Shown here piece by piece: positions 1-7,654 of a stretch of DNA of 12,473 bases. A model generated the notes under the pieces. The model did not search any database. It had not been told where the DNA came from and worked only from the letters and a program-made list of their open reading frames with translations. How positions within the stretch are numbered: position 1 is the stretch's first letter; every line of letters begins with the position of its first letter. Source of the DNA: CAYXWM01 sp964468805 (lineage in GTDB: Bacteria; Bacillota; Clostridia; Lachnospirales; WRBF01); contig CAYXWM010000069.1 in the NCBI GenBank assembly GCA_964468805.1, positions 1 to 12,473 of the forward strand, in the 5' to 3' direction. The translations under genes were made by a program, and so were the position numbers.

Positions 1-135
1 TATTTTATTATTTACCCCATAATATAAAGCCATGATAAAAAACGCCAGAGCCATGGTTTCCGTAAAGGTCTGATCGGATTGCATATACTCTCTGAATTGT
101 AGGGGTATGTCATAGGGGTGATTGGGAAAACGCAT
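1..135 (-). CDS. Unrecognised protein, N-terminal fragment (runs off the left edge)
   Basis: This is a 45-codon reading frame with no stop, read leftwards from an ATG at 135 to the edge of the window. The start is supported by a strong GGAGGTG ribosome binding site a few bases upstream. The visible protein begins MRFPNHPYDIPLQF and contains a short hydrophobic stretch (ETMALAFFIMALYYG, about residues 27-40) that could be the start of a membrane segment or a buried helix. I do not recognise the family, and the fragment is too short to assign a function. The gene is real on grounds of its RBS, open frame and a plausible upstream promoter, but its end and role lie outside the window. Confidence 0.6.
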   Translation of the reverse strand, partial: MRFPNHPYDIPLQFREYMQSDQTFTETMALAFFIMALYYGVNNKI

Positions 136-161
136 AATTCACCTCCGGGATATAATTTTAA

Positions 162-191
162 AGTATATAAAAATTATTCGTTTTGGGTCTA
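162..191 (-). promoter_or_regulatory. Possible sigma-A-like promoter for the left-edge gene
   Basis: Read on the minus strand, TAGACC (186-191) and TATACT (162-167) are separated by 18 bp, about 25 bp before the start codon at 135. The -10 is good and the -35 matches four of six consensus positions. This is inference from consensus only. Confidence 0.35.
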
Positions 192-384
192 CGGAGGATA
201 TGAAGAACCAAAATGAGAGATTTTTATCTTAAAATTTCAATTAATTGCGGTCTTTTGCCAATTACATAAAGTTCGGCCATTTATTACTTATAGCTTTTCA
301 AATGCTGTTATGTTATATTTTTATAGTAAAAATCACGGATAATATCGGTGTATTCCTAAGGCAAATTAAGGAAAAAACGATATT
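192..384. other. Intergenic stretch without a recognisable gene
   Basis: This AT-rich sequence lies between the left-edge gene's promoter and the first copy of the 135-bp element. Apart from a ten-codon frame with a badly spaced RBS, I see no coding potential and no convincing hairpin or promoter. Confidence 0.4.
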
Positions 385-520
385 ATACTTAATTTCATAA
401 GGAATAGTAACAAAAGCTATTCTTCGTAAACGGTTCGCTCTTGCGTTTTTATAAAAAAACACCGGTCGCTCACCACTACGAGTATACGCTTTTGTTACTA
501 CTTAACCGGAAATTAAGTAT
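385..520 (+). repeat. MITE-like 135-bp palindromic element, copy 1
   Basis: This is a 136-bp element bounded by perfect 12-bp terminal inverted repeats (ATACTTAATTTC and GAAATTAAGTAT). Just inside is a second pairing, AGTAACAAAAGC with GCTTTTGTTACT, so most of the element can fold into one long hairpin. The centre contains a GC-richer stretch with GGTTCGCTC and CGGTCGCTC. It carries no gene. Three more copies in the same orientation occur in this window. The architecture (short, non-coding, terminal inverted repeats, AT-rich ends) fits a miniature inverted-repeat transposable element moved by a transposase encoded elsewhere; that mechanism is inferred. Confidence 0.85.
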
Positions 521-525
521 TTAGC

Positions 526-580
526 AATCCCGGTTTTAACTTATTGTTGTCAAAACTAAGAATGGTTTCAGACCGGGATT
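526..580 (+). repeat. Inverted repeat upstream of the small helix-turn-helix-like gene
   Basis: AATCCCGGT (526-534) and ACCGGGATT (572-580) form a perfect 9-bp inverted repeat with a 37-nt loop, and GTTTT/AAAAC can pair inside it as an alternative. It sits 78 bp before the TTG start at 659, between repeat copy 1 and the gene. It could be a leader hairpin or a protein-binding site; nothing in the sequence decides between these. Confidence 0.45.
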
Positions 581-658
581 GGTATTGGGTAATTTACGTA
601 ATTTCCGAAGATTGGGTGTCGGGGATTGCATATTAAAGAAACTCAAGGGGGCATTTTT

Positions 659-1075
659 TTGCAAGCCGAAAAAGAACAACGTACATATTTGGACACCTAT
701 GTTTTATATATCAGACCTAAATTGATGCAAATAGACCTATTGGTAAAGACCAGCGAAGATACCATATCGCCGGAGGAAATGTCTGAAGCGTTGAACTTGT
801 CTTTGGACGAAGTAAATCAAATAATGAAATATAAACATATGGATTCCATTAACAGAAGCAATTTTACCATACTCATGGAGAACGGCAGTTCGCAAATATG
901 CAAGCTGTATCAGCGAGAAAAATATTGCGGCTCGCCTTATTTTTATTCCCGTGAGGAAATAGCCTACATATACGATATAGACATTGACAAGGTCCATGCC
1001 GGATGTGACAGGTTGCAGATTAAGGAGATTACTCCCTTTACCCTGCCTATGGTTCTGGCGGAAATCAGCATATAA
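659..1075 (+). CDS. Unrecognised small protein with two helix-turn-helix-like segments
   Basis: This encodes 138 residues of unknown function. The frame is open from a TTG at 626, but the TTG at 659 is preferred because AAGGGGG (645-651) lies 7 nt before it, whereas 626 has no such site. Two segments with the spacing of a helix-turn-helix are visible: about residues 36-59 (SPEEMSEALNLSLDEVNQIM) and 97-120 (YSREEIAYIYDIDIDKVHAG). Between them is a region with two cysteines (CKLYQREKYCG). There is no signal peptide or membrane segment, so it should be cytosolic. A DNA-binding or regulatory role is inference only; the helices could equally be part of an all-alpha structural protein. It stands alone between two copies of the 135-bp repeat. 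Confidence 0.65.
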   Translation: MQAEKEQRTYLDTYVLYIRPKLMQIDLLVKTSEDTISPEEMSEALNLSLDEVNQIMKYKHMDSINRSNFTILMENGSSQICKLYQREKYCGSPYFYSREEIAYIYDIDIDKVHAGCDRLQIKEITPFTLPMVLAEISI

Positions 1076-1114
1076 TATGCGGAAATGCCCGGAACAAAAT
1101 TCTAAATCAAAACC

Positions 1115-1160
1115 AAGGGACACTGAGAAAGCGGCTGATGTTTTCTATGTTGTCCCTTTT
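1115..1160 (+). terminator. Possible intrinsic terminator of the small plus-strand gene
   Basis: AAGGGACA (1115-1122) pairs with TGTCCCTT (1151-1158), and a GAAA/TTTC pair can form inside the loop. The 3' arm ends in four T's, followed by GCTTT. It lies 40 bp after the stop at 1075. The long loop makes it a moderate candidate. Confidence 0.4.
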
Positions 1161-1310
1161 GCTTTATGTTTATATAATTGATTAGAACGTTGCATATTTT
1201 GAAAATTCCGGAGGAGTTAATCCGGGATTTGCATTACATAATAACCGTGTTTAGTTTATATATGACAGACGTATTGAATTAGTGTATTTTTATGTAAATT
1301 ATATAAATTC

Positions 1311-1350
1311 AAAAAAGAGAGTTTTCCATTTAAACGAAAACTCTCTTTTT
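1311..1350. terminator. Bidirectional intrinsic terminator
   Basis: AAAAAAGAGAGTTTTC (1311-1326) pairs with GAAAACTCTCTTTTT (1336-1350) across a 9-nt loop. The stem is flanked by A's on the left and T's on the right, so it can terminate in both directions. It lies between the convergent ends of the plus-strand small gene and the minus-strand FmdE/DUF523 unit, which is where such a terminator is expected. Confidence 0.8.
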
Positions 1351-1374
1351 ATGTCTACAATTGCATTATTAATT

Positions 1375-1509
1375 TAACTTAATTGCATAAGGAATAGTAA
1401 CAAAAGCTATTCTTCGTAAACGGTTCGCTCTTGCGTTTTTATAAAAAACACCGGTCGCTCACAACTGAGAATGTACGCTTTTGTTACTGCTTAAATCGAA
1501 ATTAAATAT
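1375..1509 (+). repeat. MITE-like 135-bp palindromic element, copy 2 (overlaps a gene end)
   Basis: This copy has the same interior as copy 1 and is nearly identical through the central GTAACAAAAGCTATTCTTCG and CACCGGTCGCTC blocks. Its terminal repeats carry mismatches (left TAACTTAATTGC, right GAAATTAAATAT), so it looks older or less constrained at the ends. Its right-hand 51 bp are read, on the minus strand, as the last codons and stop of the DUF523 gene. Confidence 0.85.
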
Positions 1510-1923
1510 AAACTCTTCCGCATCCATAAGCTTTATACCTTTTTCCTGTAATGCCTTTGCGAAAATACCCATACCGGGTATGAGTTTACCGCTGAAAGTG
1601 CCGTCATATATTTGTTTAACTCCACAGGTAGGGCTTCGGGATTGAAGTATAGCTAAGTCTATATCCTGCCTATCTATAACTTTCATTGCAGTTTTGACAT
1701 TGTTTCTGTAGATTTCGTCTAGGTCCTTGCCGTCCTTGGCAGTAATCCTGCCGTTTACAATTTCAACGCAGTCTCTGGGAACGCCCATGCCGTCGTCCGC
1801 TTCGGGGCAAACGGCTATGACTTCCTTATCCTTTAAAAAATCCACCACCTGTTGATTAAAATTATTTCCACCGTTATATTTACAGTTTACGCCCATTAAA
1901 CAGGCACTTACCAATACTTTCAT
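1459..1923 (-). CDS. DUF523 family protein
   Basis: This 154-residue cytosolic protein has the conserved pattern of the DUF523 family. It begins VSACLMGVNCKYNGG (Cys8, Cys14), followed by VCPEADDGMGVPR (Cys39) and SRSPTCG (Cys100), then IYDGTFSG and GMGIFAKAL near the C-terminus. The conserved cysteines suggest metal or iron-sulfur binding, but the family's biochemical role is not established to my knowledge. The ATG is backed by an AAGGAG site. It starts 32 bp after the FmdE-family gene on the same strand, so the two are probably co-transcribed. The final 16 residues (from Ile139, IFNFDLSSNKSVHSQL) and the stop codon are encoded inside repeat copy 2. The tail is therefore probably not ancestral, and the conserved domain ends before it. 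Confidence 0.88.
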   Translation of the reverse strand: MKVLVSACLMGVNCKYNGGNNFNQQVVDFLKDKEVIAVCPEADDGMGVPRDCVEIVNGRITAKDGKDLDEIYRNNVKTAMKVIDRQDIDLAILQSRSPTCGVKQIYDGTFSGKLIPGMGIFAKALQEKGIKLMDAEEFIFNFDLSSNKSVHSQL

Positions 1924-1955
1924 GATTTCTCCTTTTTTATAGCTTTATGTGAATT

Positions 1956-2483
1956 TTATATAAAGCGAGAATAGCTTTTAAAGCAATCCAAGCATACTTT
2001 TTTGTCTTCTTGAAGCCTTAAATAATTTTCGGCTGTATTTTCTCCGCAGGATTCGCAGGGCATGGATTTAAAAATTTTTGCAAGCTCCGGCAATGAAAAT
2101 TGGGGTTCATTAATAAGAAAGAGTTCATGGGGCTTTGAATTTAAAATGAATTCCTTTCGATTATCGCCGGCAGTTTTGCTTATATCCTTTAAAACCAATC
2201 TTACGGATTTTCCGGTTTTGCGGTTAAAGAAGGAAAAGGCCTGTTTTCCTCTTAAACGAAAAAGCAGGTTGCCTTTGCCCACGCTGCAACCCAAAATTAC
2301 CGATACAGCATCAACGCTACAGGCATCGTTTTCAGCTACGCATACAAGTTCCTCGTCATCCGAAAAACTCATTTCAAGCAATTCCGAAGCCAATAATGAA
2401 ACCTTGTATCCTATAGCCAAGCCTCCGCATTCATGCCCGTGAAATTCAATACACTTGCTCCATAAATCATTATTATTTGTCAT
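1956..2483 (-). CDS. FmdE family protein with C-terminal zinc ribbon
   Basis: This 175-residue cytosolic protein resembles the family named after subunit E of archaeal formylmethanofuran dehydrogenase. The N-terminal domain shows FHGHECGGLAIGY (residues 14-26; His15, His17 and Cys19 are candidate metal ligands), ENDACSVDAV (51-60) and GCSVGKGNL (65-73), the family's most typical stretches. The C-terminus has a zinc-ribbon pattern, CESC (143-146) and CLDC (164-167). Bacterial members are found without methanogenesis genes and are often guessed to act in molybdenum or tungsten metabolism; that role is unproven and nothing else in this window supports it. The ATG is preceded by AGAGGGG. It is first in a minus-strand pair with the DUF523 gene. 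Confidence 0.88.
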   Translation of the reverse strand: MTNNNDLWSKCIEFHGHECGGLAIGYKVSLLASELLEMSFSDDEELVCVAENDACSVDAVSVILGCSVGKGNLLFRLRGKQAFSFFNRKTGKSVRLVLKDISKTAGDNRKEFILNSKPHELFLINEPQFSLPELAKIFKSMPCESCGENTAENYLRLQEDKKVCLDCFKSYSRFI

Positions 2484-2527
2484 ACATACCCCTCTTTTTA
2501 AAACCGACTTTGCTACTCTATTATTTT

Positions 2528-2663
2528 ATACTTAATTGCATAAGTAATAGTAACAAAAGCTATTCTTCGAAAAGGTTAGCTCTTGCGTTATTATTAAAAA
2601 AACACCGGTCGCTCACCCCTACGAATATACGCTTTTGTTACTACTTAACTCGAAATTAAGTAT
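2528..2663 (+). repeat. MITE-like 135-bp palindromic element, copy 3
   Basis: This copy has intact ends: ATACTTAATTGC on the left and GAAATTAAGTAT on the right, each with an extra paired T/A outside. The inner AGTAACAAAAGC/GCTTTTGTTACT pairing is intact too. It fills most of the gap between the M14 peptidase gene's terminator and the FmdE start at 2483. The promoter of the FmdE/DUF523 unit must therefore lie in or right next to it. On the minus strand its left end reads AATTAAGTATAAAATAAT, which contains a possible -10 (TATAAA). Confidence 0.87.
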
Positions 2664-2693
2664 AAGTTAAAAACCCCTTGCTTTCAACATAAA

Positions 2694-2730
2694 TAAAAAA
2701 AGAGCATGGCATAAACCATGCTCCTTTTTC
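2694..2730 (-). terminator. Intrinsic terminator of the M14-SLH peptidase gene
   Basis: GAGCATGG (2702-2709) and CCATGCTC (2716-2723) form a perfect 8-bp stem with a 6-nt loop. Read on the minus strand it is followed by a run of seven T's (A's at 2695-2701), and it lies 17 bp after the stop codon at 2740. The other side has CTTTTTC, so it may also act weakly in the plus direction. Confidence 0.88.
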
Positions 2731-2739
2731 ATGAGATTA

Positions 2740-5700
2740 TCAGCCGATAAAACCCAAAGCATTACACATTCTGACCAATACTGCGGCAGCTTGTGCTCTG
2801 GTTGTGGAATCTTTGGGGCTGAAATTATTTCCGCCGGTACCGTTCATAATGTTAAGAGCGGTAACGGTTAATACATCGTTGGTATAGTTGGGGTTAATGC
2901 TTTGTACATCGTTGAAGTTAAGGGTGTTATGTTGTTCTGCGGGTTTTGTGTTGAGTTGAACTGCCGCTGATAACATACTTGCCATTTCTTCTCTTGAAAT
3001 AGGACTGTTGGGTTCAAATTTATCTGTTGCAAATTTAATAAGTCCCAATTCTTTTGCTTTGCTTACGGCTTGGAAATAGTATTTGTCCGAAGTTACATCG
3101 GAGTAAGGAGCGTTATCGTATTTGCCGTTGCCGCTGTCAAGAGCGTTGATAAGCATTTGAGTAAATTCTGCACGGGTTACGTTTTTATTGGGTTCGAAAA
3201 TTCCGTTGCCCATACCGTGAACCAAACCTTTTGTTCCGGCAGTATCTACGAGATTTTTGCCCCAGAAAGTATCTGCAACATCGGTAAATGTTACTTTTTC
3301 TGCGGTTATAACATAGGTACTGTTGGATTTGGATACTATGGTTACAGCCGGTTTACCGTTTTCAACGGAAGCTTTGTGGCGTACAAAGGCAGAGGTTTTT
3401 GTTTCGGGGTCATATCTGAATACGCCGAAAAATTCCGGTAAGGATTTTATTTCCTTGGGCAGATAAATAGTTCTGCTTATGGGTTGGCTAAAGTTGTTAA
3501 GCTCGCCTATAGCCTTTCCGGTCTTTGTATTAACAAGTTCTACTTTAAATTCGTAGCTTAATTTAAATTCATTTCCTTCTTTTGCAATTTCGGATTGAGT
3601 GTTTTGCAAGGATACCTTTACGGTAGTATCTTTTGCGGATACCTTTGCTTCATTCAACAATGAGTTGAAGTTGGCTACGGTATTTACAATGCTTGCCGGT
3701 AAGGTATAAGTACAGAAGGAAGTTTCAATGTTGATTACAAAATCCTTGTTAGCCTTGTTTACAGTTACCAAGTCTTGGGTAGGTATGCTTACGCTTACCG
3801 GTTCTTTTGAGGATTCCGGAGAGTCTAATTTCACGGATACGCTTGATTTGGAAGCATCCGCAGAAGTTAATTTAACGGTTTCGTTGGTTGTGGTTGTGGT
3901 GGTTGCTGTGTTGTCGGTAGTCGTGCTTCCGGTAGAGCCGGAGCTTGTTCCGGTAGTTGATGAATCGCTGTCAGAGCGTGTTCTTACAACGATAGTATCA
4001 GTGACAGTTTTGTTGTTGATATCGGTTACTGTCAGCCTGATTGTGTAATCTCTGCCTGCTCTTAAACCTGAATAAACAAGCTTGGCTTCTGTTCCGACAG
4101 TTGTCCATTCGTTGCCGTTTTTAACTTCCCATAAGTAATTGCTTACTTCCAACCATTGAGCTACATTTGATTTAAGGGTTATGCTCTTGGTGGTTACTGA
4201 TTCCTTAACAGCCTCACAGTAATCAATACGTGTACCTTCTTCAACTCCTGCCGCCAAGAACAGGGCATTAGCCAACATATTAAATTGAGCTTGGTTATGT
4301 GCCTTATTGATTATGTTGTTGGCAAAGAGAGTAATGTGGGGTTTTTCGGAATCTCCTTGGTAATTACCCGCCGCCGCCAAGATACTGTCTTGAATGTATT
4401 GCTTATTGTCATAGCTCCAGCCGGCTATAAAGAAGGAATCATAATCGGCATCGTTTTGCGTACTGTTGTCGGCATCTACCTGCATAAGAACTTGAGCGGT
4501 AGCCGGTACTGCATTTATGTAAAAACTGTTGACGGAGTACATGGTTTTCATTCTGTTGTAATGAGGAGTAACCATGCTGTCGTCGGAATAAGTGCCTTTA
4601 ACCAAAGCTTCAAATCTGCTGTTACCGCCTGTACCTGTGCTTCTGTCAGTAAATGTTAAGCCTGAACCCAGGTAGTTATTGGTAGCGGCGGTTTTCACCG
4701 GGTCTTTGCCTATGGCAACCAGACCTAAGCCGGCATTTAATTTATCGCTTACATTGGTATTGTTATTAAATGTAACAACAGAGTTAACTTGGGCATTATC
4801 TACATAGAAGAAATCTTCATTTCTTACAAAGCCCAATTTTTCGAATACAAACGCAGATTCGTTTGCACTGCCGTATACTCTGAATTTAGGCATTTTAACG
4901 GATTTATATGTTTCGGGAGCCAAGAAGGAAGTAGCCTTAGCTTCAGCGTAAAGACCTTGACTGTATGTGTCAAAATCAGCTTTTGACATATAGAAATCGC
5001 CTTTTACGCCTATGGTTTCAACATTATCGGAAAGCATATAAACATTTTTATTGTCTTTTAAAGCCTTGATTACTAGTTTGATTACGTCTTGGTTATTGTT
5101 CTTTACTATAACCATTCTGCCTGTGCCGGTTACTACCGCTTTGGGGAACTTTATTTCACTTTCCTTAACTATAATCTTGTTTGAGTTATAGTTAGCGGCT
5201 GTTGTTTTACCTTTGAAAACATTTGCCGTATGTAAGGGAACGGCATCCAGCCCTCTTAAAGCCGGAAAGCTCATTATCAATTCCGCATAGGGACTGGTTT
5301 TAAAGGTAGAAGCATCAAAACCGGGAGAAAGCACGGTATTCGCAATATCTCTGTTACCTTGATGCATATCCACAACATAGGTTCCTGCAGGATAGGTCTT
5401 GCCATCTACGGTTACCGATTGGGTGGTTTTTTCAACCATTACTTGATTACGGGTTAAGTATTTAACCATGTTGTATGCTTCAAGGGTGTTGTATTGATTT
5501 GCGTTGTCTACCGGAATGATGTAGTATTCCGGGAAGAAGCTTTTTCCTTCTTCTCTGGGTCTGCCCACAACATTGCCTTCATAATCTTTGAAATAGCTGT
5601 CCACTAAGTTGGCTTTATCTTCGTTTGCCACACCGCGGCGTTTGTATTCCAGTTTATTGGCAACGTATTCGTTATAGTTGGTCATTAATTCTCCCAACAT

Positions 5701-7638
5701 GGCGTAGGAGGCTTTTTCCATCATAAGAACGTCCTCTATGTTGCCTGTGGGTGTTTCATAAGTATAACCCAATGTGCCGTAATGCAGGGCATAAATGGGT
5801 GAGTACATTGCTGAGCCGTCGTCAAAAGCACCTGATGCACTGTTATAGTCATCAACAACCACGGAGTATCTGTTAAAAGCTCCTTCGGTGATTGCCGCTT
5901 TTGCGTATTGATGAACGAGTTTAAGCATTGGTCCTTGAATCAAGTCATACTCCAGGTTAGGGTCATGAGGAGGTGTACAGGGTTCCAACAAAAGCTGTTT
6001 GTAGAATCCGTGGAATTCAAGCATTGCCAGCGGGTCCCATTTTGCAATGTCGGCTTTTGTATATTGGCTTTCAATTTGTGTTTGATAAGCGGAGTCACGA
6101 TTGGGATCAAAGCCGTAAGCATTGATTCTTGAGCCATAGTAACGTCCGTCCGGATTTTCACAGAAGGTAAATACAAAAATGAATTTTTTTAATAATTGGT
6201 CTACATCCAACTCTGTATCATTAACAGCAGAGAAGTCTTTTAGTGTAGTATAGCCGAAAAGATAATATGTTGTGCCATTTTTTACTTCTATTTGTTTTTC
6301 TACATGTTGAGTGTTACTGTCAACGGTAGTTTTGTAGCTTACTTTATCTTGAATAGCCAATGCCTTCATAAGTTTAATAACAGCGTCCATACCCGGTGTT
6401 TCGTTGGCATGAATGTTGTTGAAATATATGGGCATTCTGAAATTAGGATCATTGGGGTTAAGAGAAGTAGGATCTGTCATCATTTTGGGTTGGATGACAT
6501 TTTGGTAATAATCGATGGAGTCTTTCTTGTCAGAAAGAACAGCATTCCAAATTTCTCTTTTTACGGGTGCTCCGCCGTCAAGTTCTTTGCCGTCGTTGTA
6601 TCCGTTGGATTTTCCAAGGGATTGTACAGACAAATATCTTCCGCTTTTAGCATAACTTCCGTCTCCTGCGTTGTTGCTGCCGGGTAAAACGGTGTCTCTT
6701 ATGTAATCATCAAATTCTTTCCAGGTGTAGTAGTAATCACGAATGTTGTATCTTAATTTTGTGCTTGCCAAAGGTTGGGCTGCATTATTATTATACACCG
6801 CTCTGAGAGTAGCGTTCATGAAACTGTCAAGAAGTTTGTAAAGCACATCGAATCCGCTTCTTTGCCATACCGCATAAGGAGTATAGGGTACATTAATCTC
6901 GCTACTGTCATTTGTGGTGGGATAGCATACATCAAATAATATTTCTGCAGTTAAGGAGTAAGTTCCGTCGCCGTTATCTTCTACAACAGGAGTGCCTTGA
7001 ACAACTATGGGATTTTGGGTTCTTGTAGGGTCACTGTTTTCTGTGTTACCCATATGTACTTTTGTCCAGCCGTCTGTACCTGCAATGGGTTTATTTGAGT
7101 CGGTTACGGTATCCAAACCGTCGCCGTACCACCAAGAAACTTTGTTAACGTCAAATTCTCCGTCGCCTGTACCGATACCGGTAAAATCATCGGATGAAAA
7201 GGTAGCTTTAACGGTAAAAATTCTGGGGTCCAGCATGGAGGCATCTCTAAATTCGGTGAAATATTTTCCGCCGTCTTCAAACATGTCTTGTCTGTATTTG
7301 ATTTGTGTAGCTCCGGCGTTTTTAATTTCTACGCTTTCAATGGTCATGCCGGGTACATTGGCACTTACAAGACTCATCGGAGCAGTTTCTTGTTCAGTGT
7401 CTTGTTCTTGTTGCTCGTTTCCGTCTTTGTCCACGGGTGCGGATTCTTCGGGTGTTTGATTTCCGTCTGAATTCAGGTCGTCTTCAATGACGGGTAGGTC
7501 GCCGTTTCCTTGGTCTGCGGTAGTAGCGTTGCCGTTTGACAAATCAATGTCGTTTGAGTATGCGCTTACATTCATGGATACCAAAAGTAATAATGCAAGC
7601 ATCAGTGCTACAAAAGTTCTCATTTTCTGTCTAAGCAT
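2740..7638 (-). CDS. Secreted M14 zinc carboxypeptidase with three SLH repeats
   Basis: This 1632-residue surface enzyme starts at an ATG with AAGGAAA just upstream. Residues 1-27 are a signal peptide (MLRQKMRTFVALMLALLLLV, then SMNVSAYS), followed by an acidic Gln/Asn-rich linker to about 90. The peptidase region shows the M14 zinc ligands HANE (His410, Glu413) and His543 in EFHG. It also has substrate-binding NPDG and DPNRD (495-515), and a likely catalytic Glu628 in YETPTG. A long uncharacterised part follows (about 650-1140), then an Ig/PKD-like domain (about 1150-1220), a Ser/Thr-rich linker (1221-1252), another beta-rich region, and three SLH repeats from about 1450. Their motifs are TRAE (1488-1491), SREE and TRAQ. 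SLH repeats bind secondary cell-wall polymer, so the enzyme should sit on the cell surface and trim peptides or wall peptides; its substrate cannot be read from the sequence. It is far longer than a typical M14 enzyme and stands alone in its operon. Confidence 0.93.
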   Translation of the reverse strand: MLRQKMRTFVALMLALLLLVSMNVSAYSNDIDLSNGNATTADQGNGDLPVIEDDLNSDGNQTPEESAPVDKDGNEQQEQDTEQETAPMSLVSANVPGMTIESVEIKNAGATQIKYRQDMFEDGGKYFTEFRDASMLDPRIFTVKATFSSDDFTGIGTGDGEFDVNKVSWWYGDGLDTVTDSNKPIAGTDGWTKVHMGNTENSDPTRTQNPIVVQGTPVVEDNGDGTYSLTAEILFDVCYPTTNDSSEINVPYTPYAVWQRSGFDVLYKLLDSFMNATLRAVYNNNAAQPLASTKLRYNIRDYYYTWKEFDDYIRDTVLPGSNNAGDGSYAKSGRYLSVQSLGKSNGYNDGKELDGGAPVKREIWNAVLSDKKDSIDYYQNVIQPKMMTDPTSLNPNDPNFRMPIYFNNIHANETPGMDAVIKLMKALAIQDKVSYKTTVDSNTQHVEKQIEVKNGTTYYLFGYTTLKDFSAVNDTELDVDQLLKKFIFVFTFCENPDGRYYGSRINAYGFDPNRDSAYQTQIESQYTKADIAKWDPLAMLEFHGFYKQLLLEPCTPPHDPNLEYDLIQGPMLKLVHQYAKAAITEGAFNRYSVVVDDYNSASGAFDDGSAMYSPIYALHYGTLGYTYETPTGNIEDVLMMEKASYAMLGELMTNYNEYVANKLEYKRRGVANEDKANLVDSYFKDYEGNVVGRPREEGKSFFPEYYIIPVDNANQYNTLEAYNMVKYLTRNQVMVEKTTQSVTVDGKTYPAGTYVVDMHQGNRDIANTVLSPGFDASTFKTSPYAELIMSFPALRGLDAVPLHTANVFKGKTTAANYNSNKIIVKESEIKFPKAVVTGTGRMVIVKNNNQDVIKLVIKALKDNKNVYMLSDNVETIGVKGDFYMSKADFDTYSQGLYAEAKATSFLAPETYKSVKMPKFRVYGSANESAFVFEKLGFVRNEDFFYVDNAQVNSVVTFNNNTNVSDKLNAGLGLVAIGKDPVKTAATNNYLGSGLTFTDRSTGTGGNSRFEALVKGTYSDDSMVTPHYNRMKTMYSVNSFYINAVPATAQVLMQVDADNSTQNDADYDSFFIAGWSYDNKQYIQDSILAAAGNYQGDSEKPHITLFANNIINKAHNQAQFNMLANALFLAAGVEEGTRIDYCEAVKESVTTKSITLKSNVAQWLEVSNYLWEVKNGNEWTTVGTEAKLVYSGLRAGRDYTIRLTVTDINNKTVTDTIVVRTRSDSDSSTTGTSSGSTGSTTTDNTATTTTTTNETVKLTSADASKSSVSVKLDSPESSKEPVSVSIPTQDLVTVNKANKDFVINIETSFCTYTLPASIVNTVANFNSLLNEAKVSAKDTTVKVSLQNTQSEIAKEGNEFKLSYEFKVELVNTKTGKAIGELNNFSQPISRTIYLPKEIKSLPEFFGVFRYDPETKTSAFVRHKASVENGKPAVTIVSKSNSTYVITAEKVTFTDVADTFWGKNLVDTAGTKGLVHGMGNGIFEPNKNVTRAEFTQMLINALDSGNGKYDNAPYSDVTSDKYYFQAVSKAKELGLIKFATDKFEPNSPISREEMASMLSAAVQLNTKPAEQHNTLNFNDVQSINPNYTNDVLTVTALNIMNGTGGNNFSPKDSTTRAQAAAVLVRMCNALGFIG

Positions 7639-7654
7639 TTTCCTTACCCTTTCT

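Noticed and set aside
200..232. Ten-codon frame after GGAGG on the plus strand
   Set aside because: The GGAGG is only about 3 nt from the ATG, too close for efficient initiation, and the peptide has no recognisable character.
737..1123. Minus-strand open frame of 128 codons opposite the small plus-strand gene
   Set aside because: It overlaps almost fully the better-supported plus-strand gene, has no RBS, and its translation is a low-quality, aromatic and Arg-rich antisense product.
2477..2659. Plus-strand open frame of 60 codons across repeat copy 3
   Set aside because: It consists mostly of the repeat and overlaps the FmdE start; no RBS.
385..2663. Regularly recurring repeat considered as CRISPR
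   Set aside because: Copies are 135 bp, about 1 kb or more apart, and separated by genes; there are no spacers and no cas genes.
5940..6176. Overlapping antisense and alternate frames inside the M14-SLH gene, including 5908-6132 and 3728-4048
   Set aside because: All are shadows of one continuous 1632-codon gene with clear domains.
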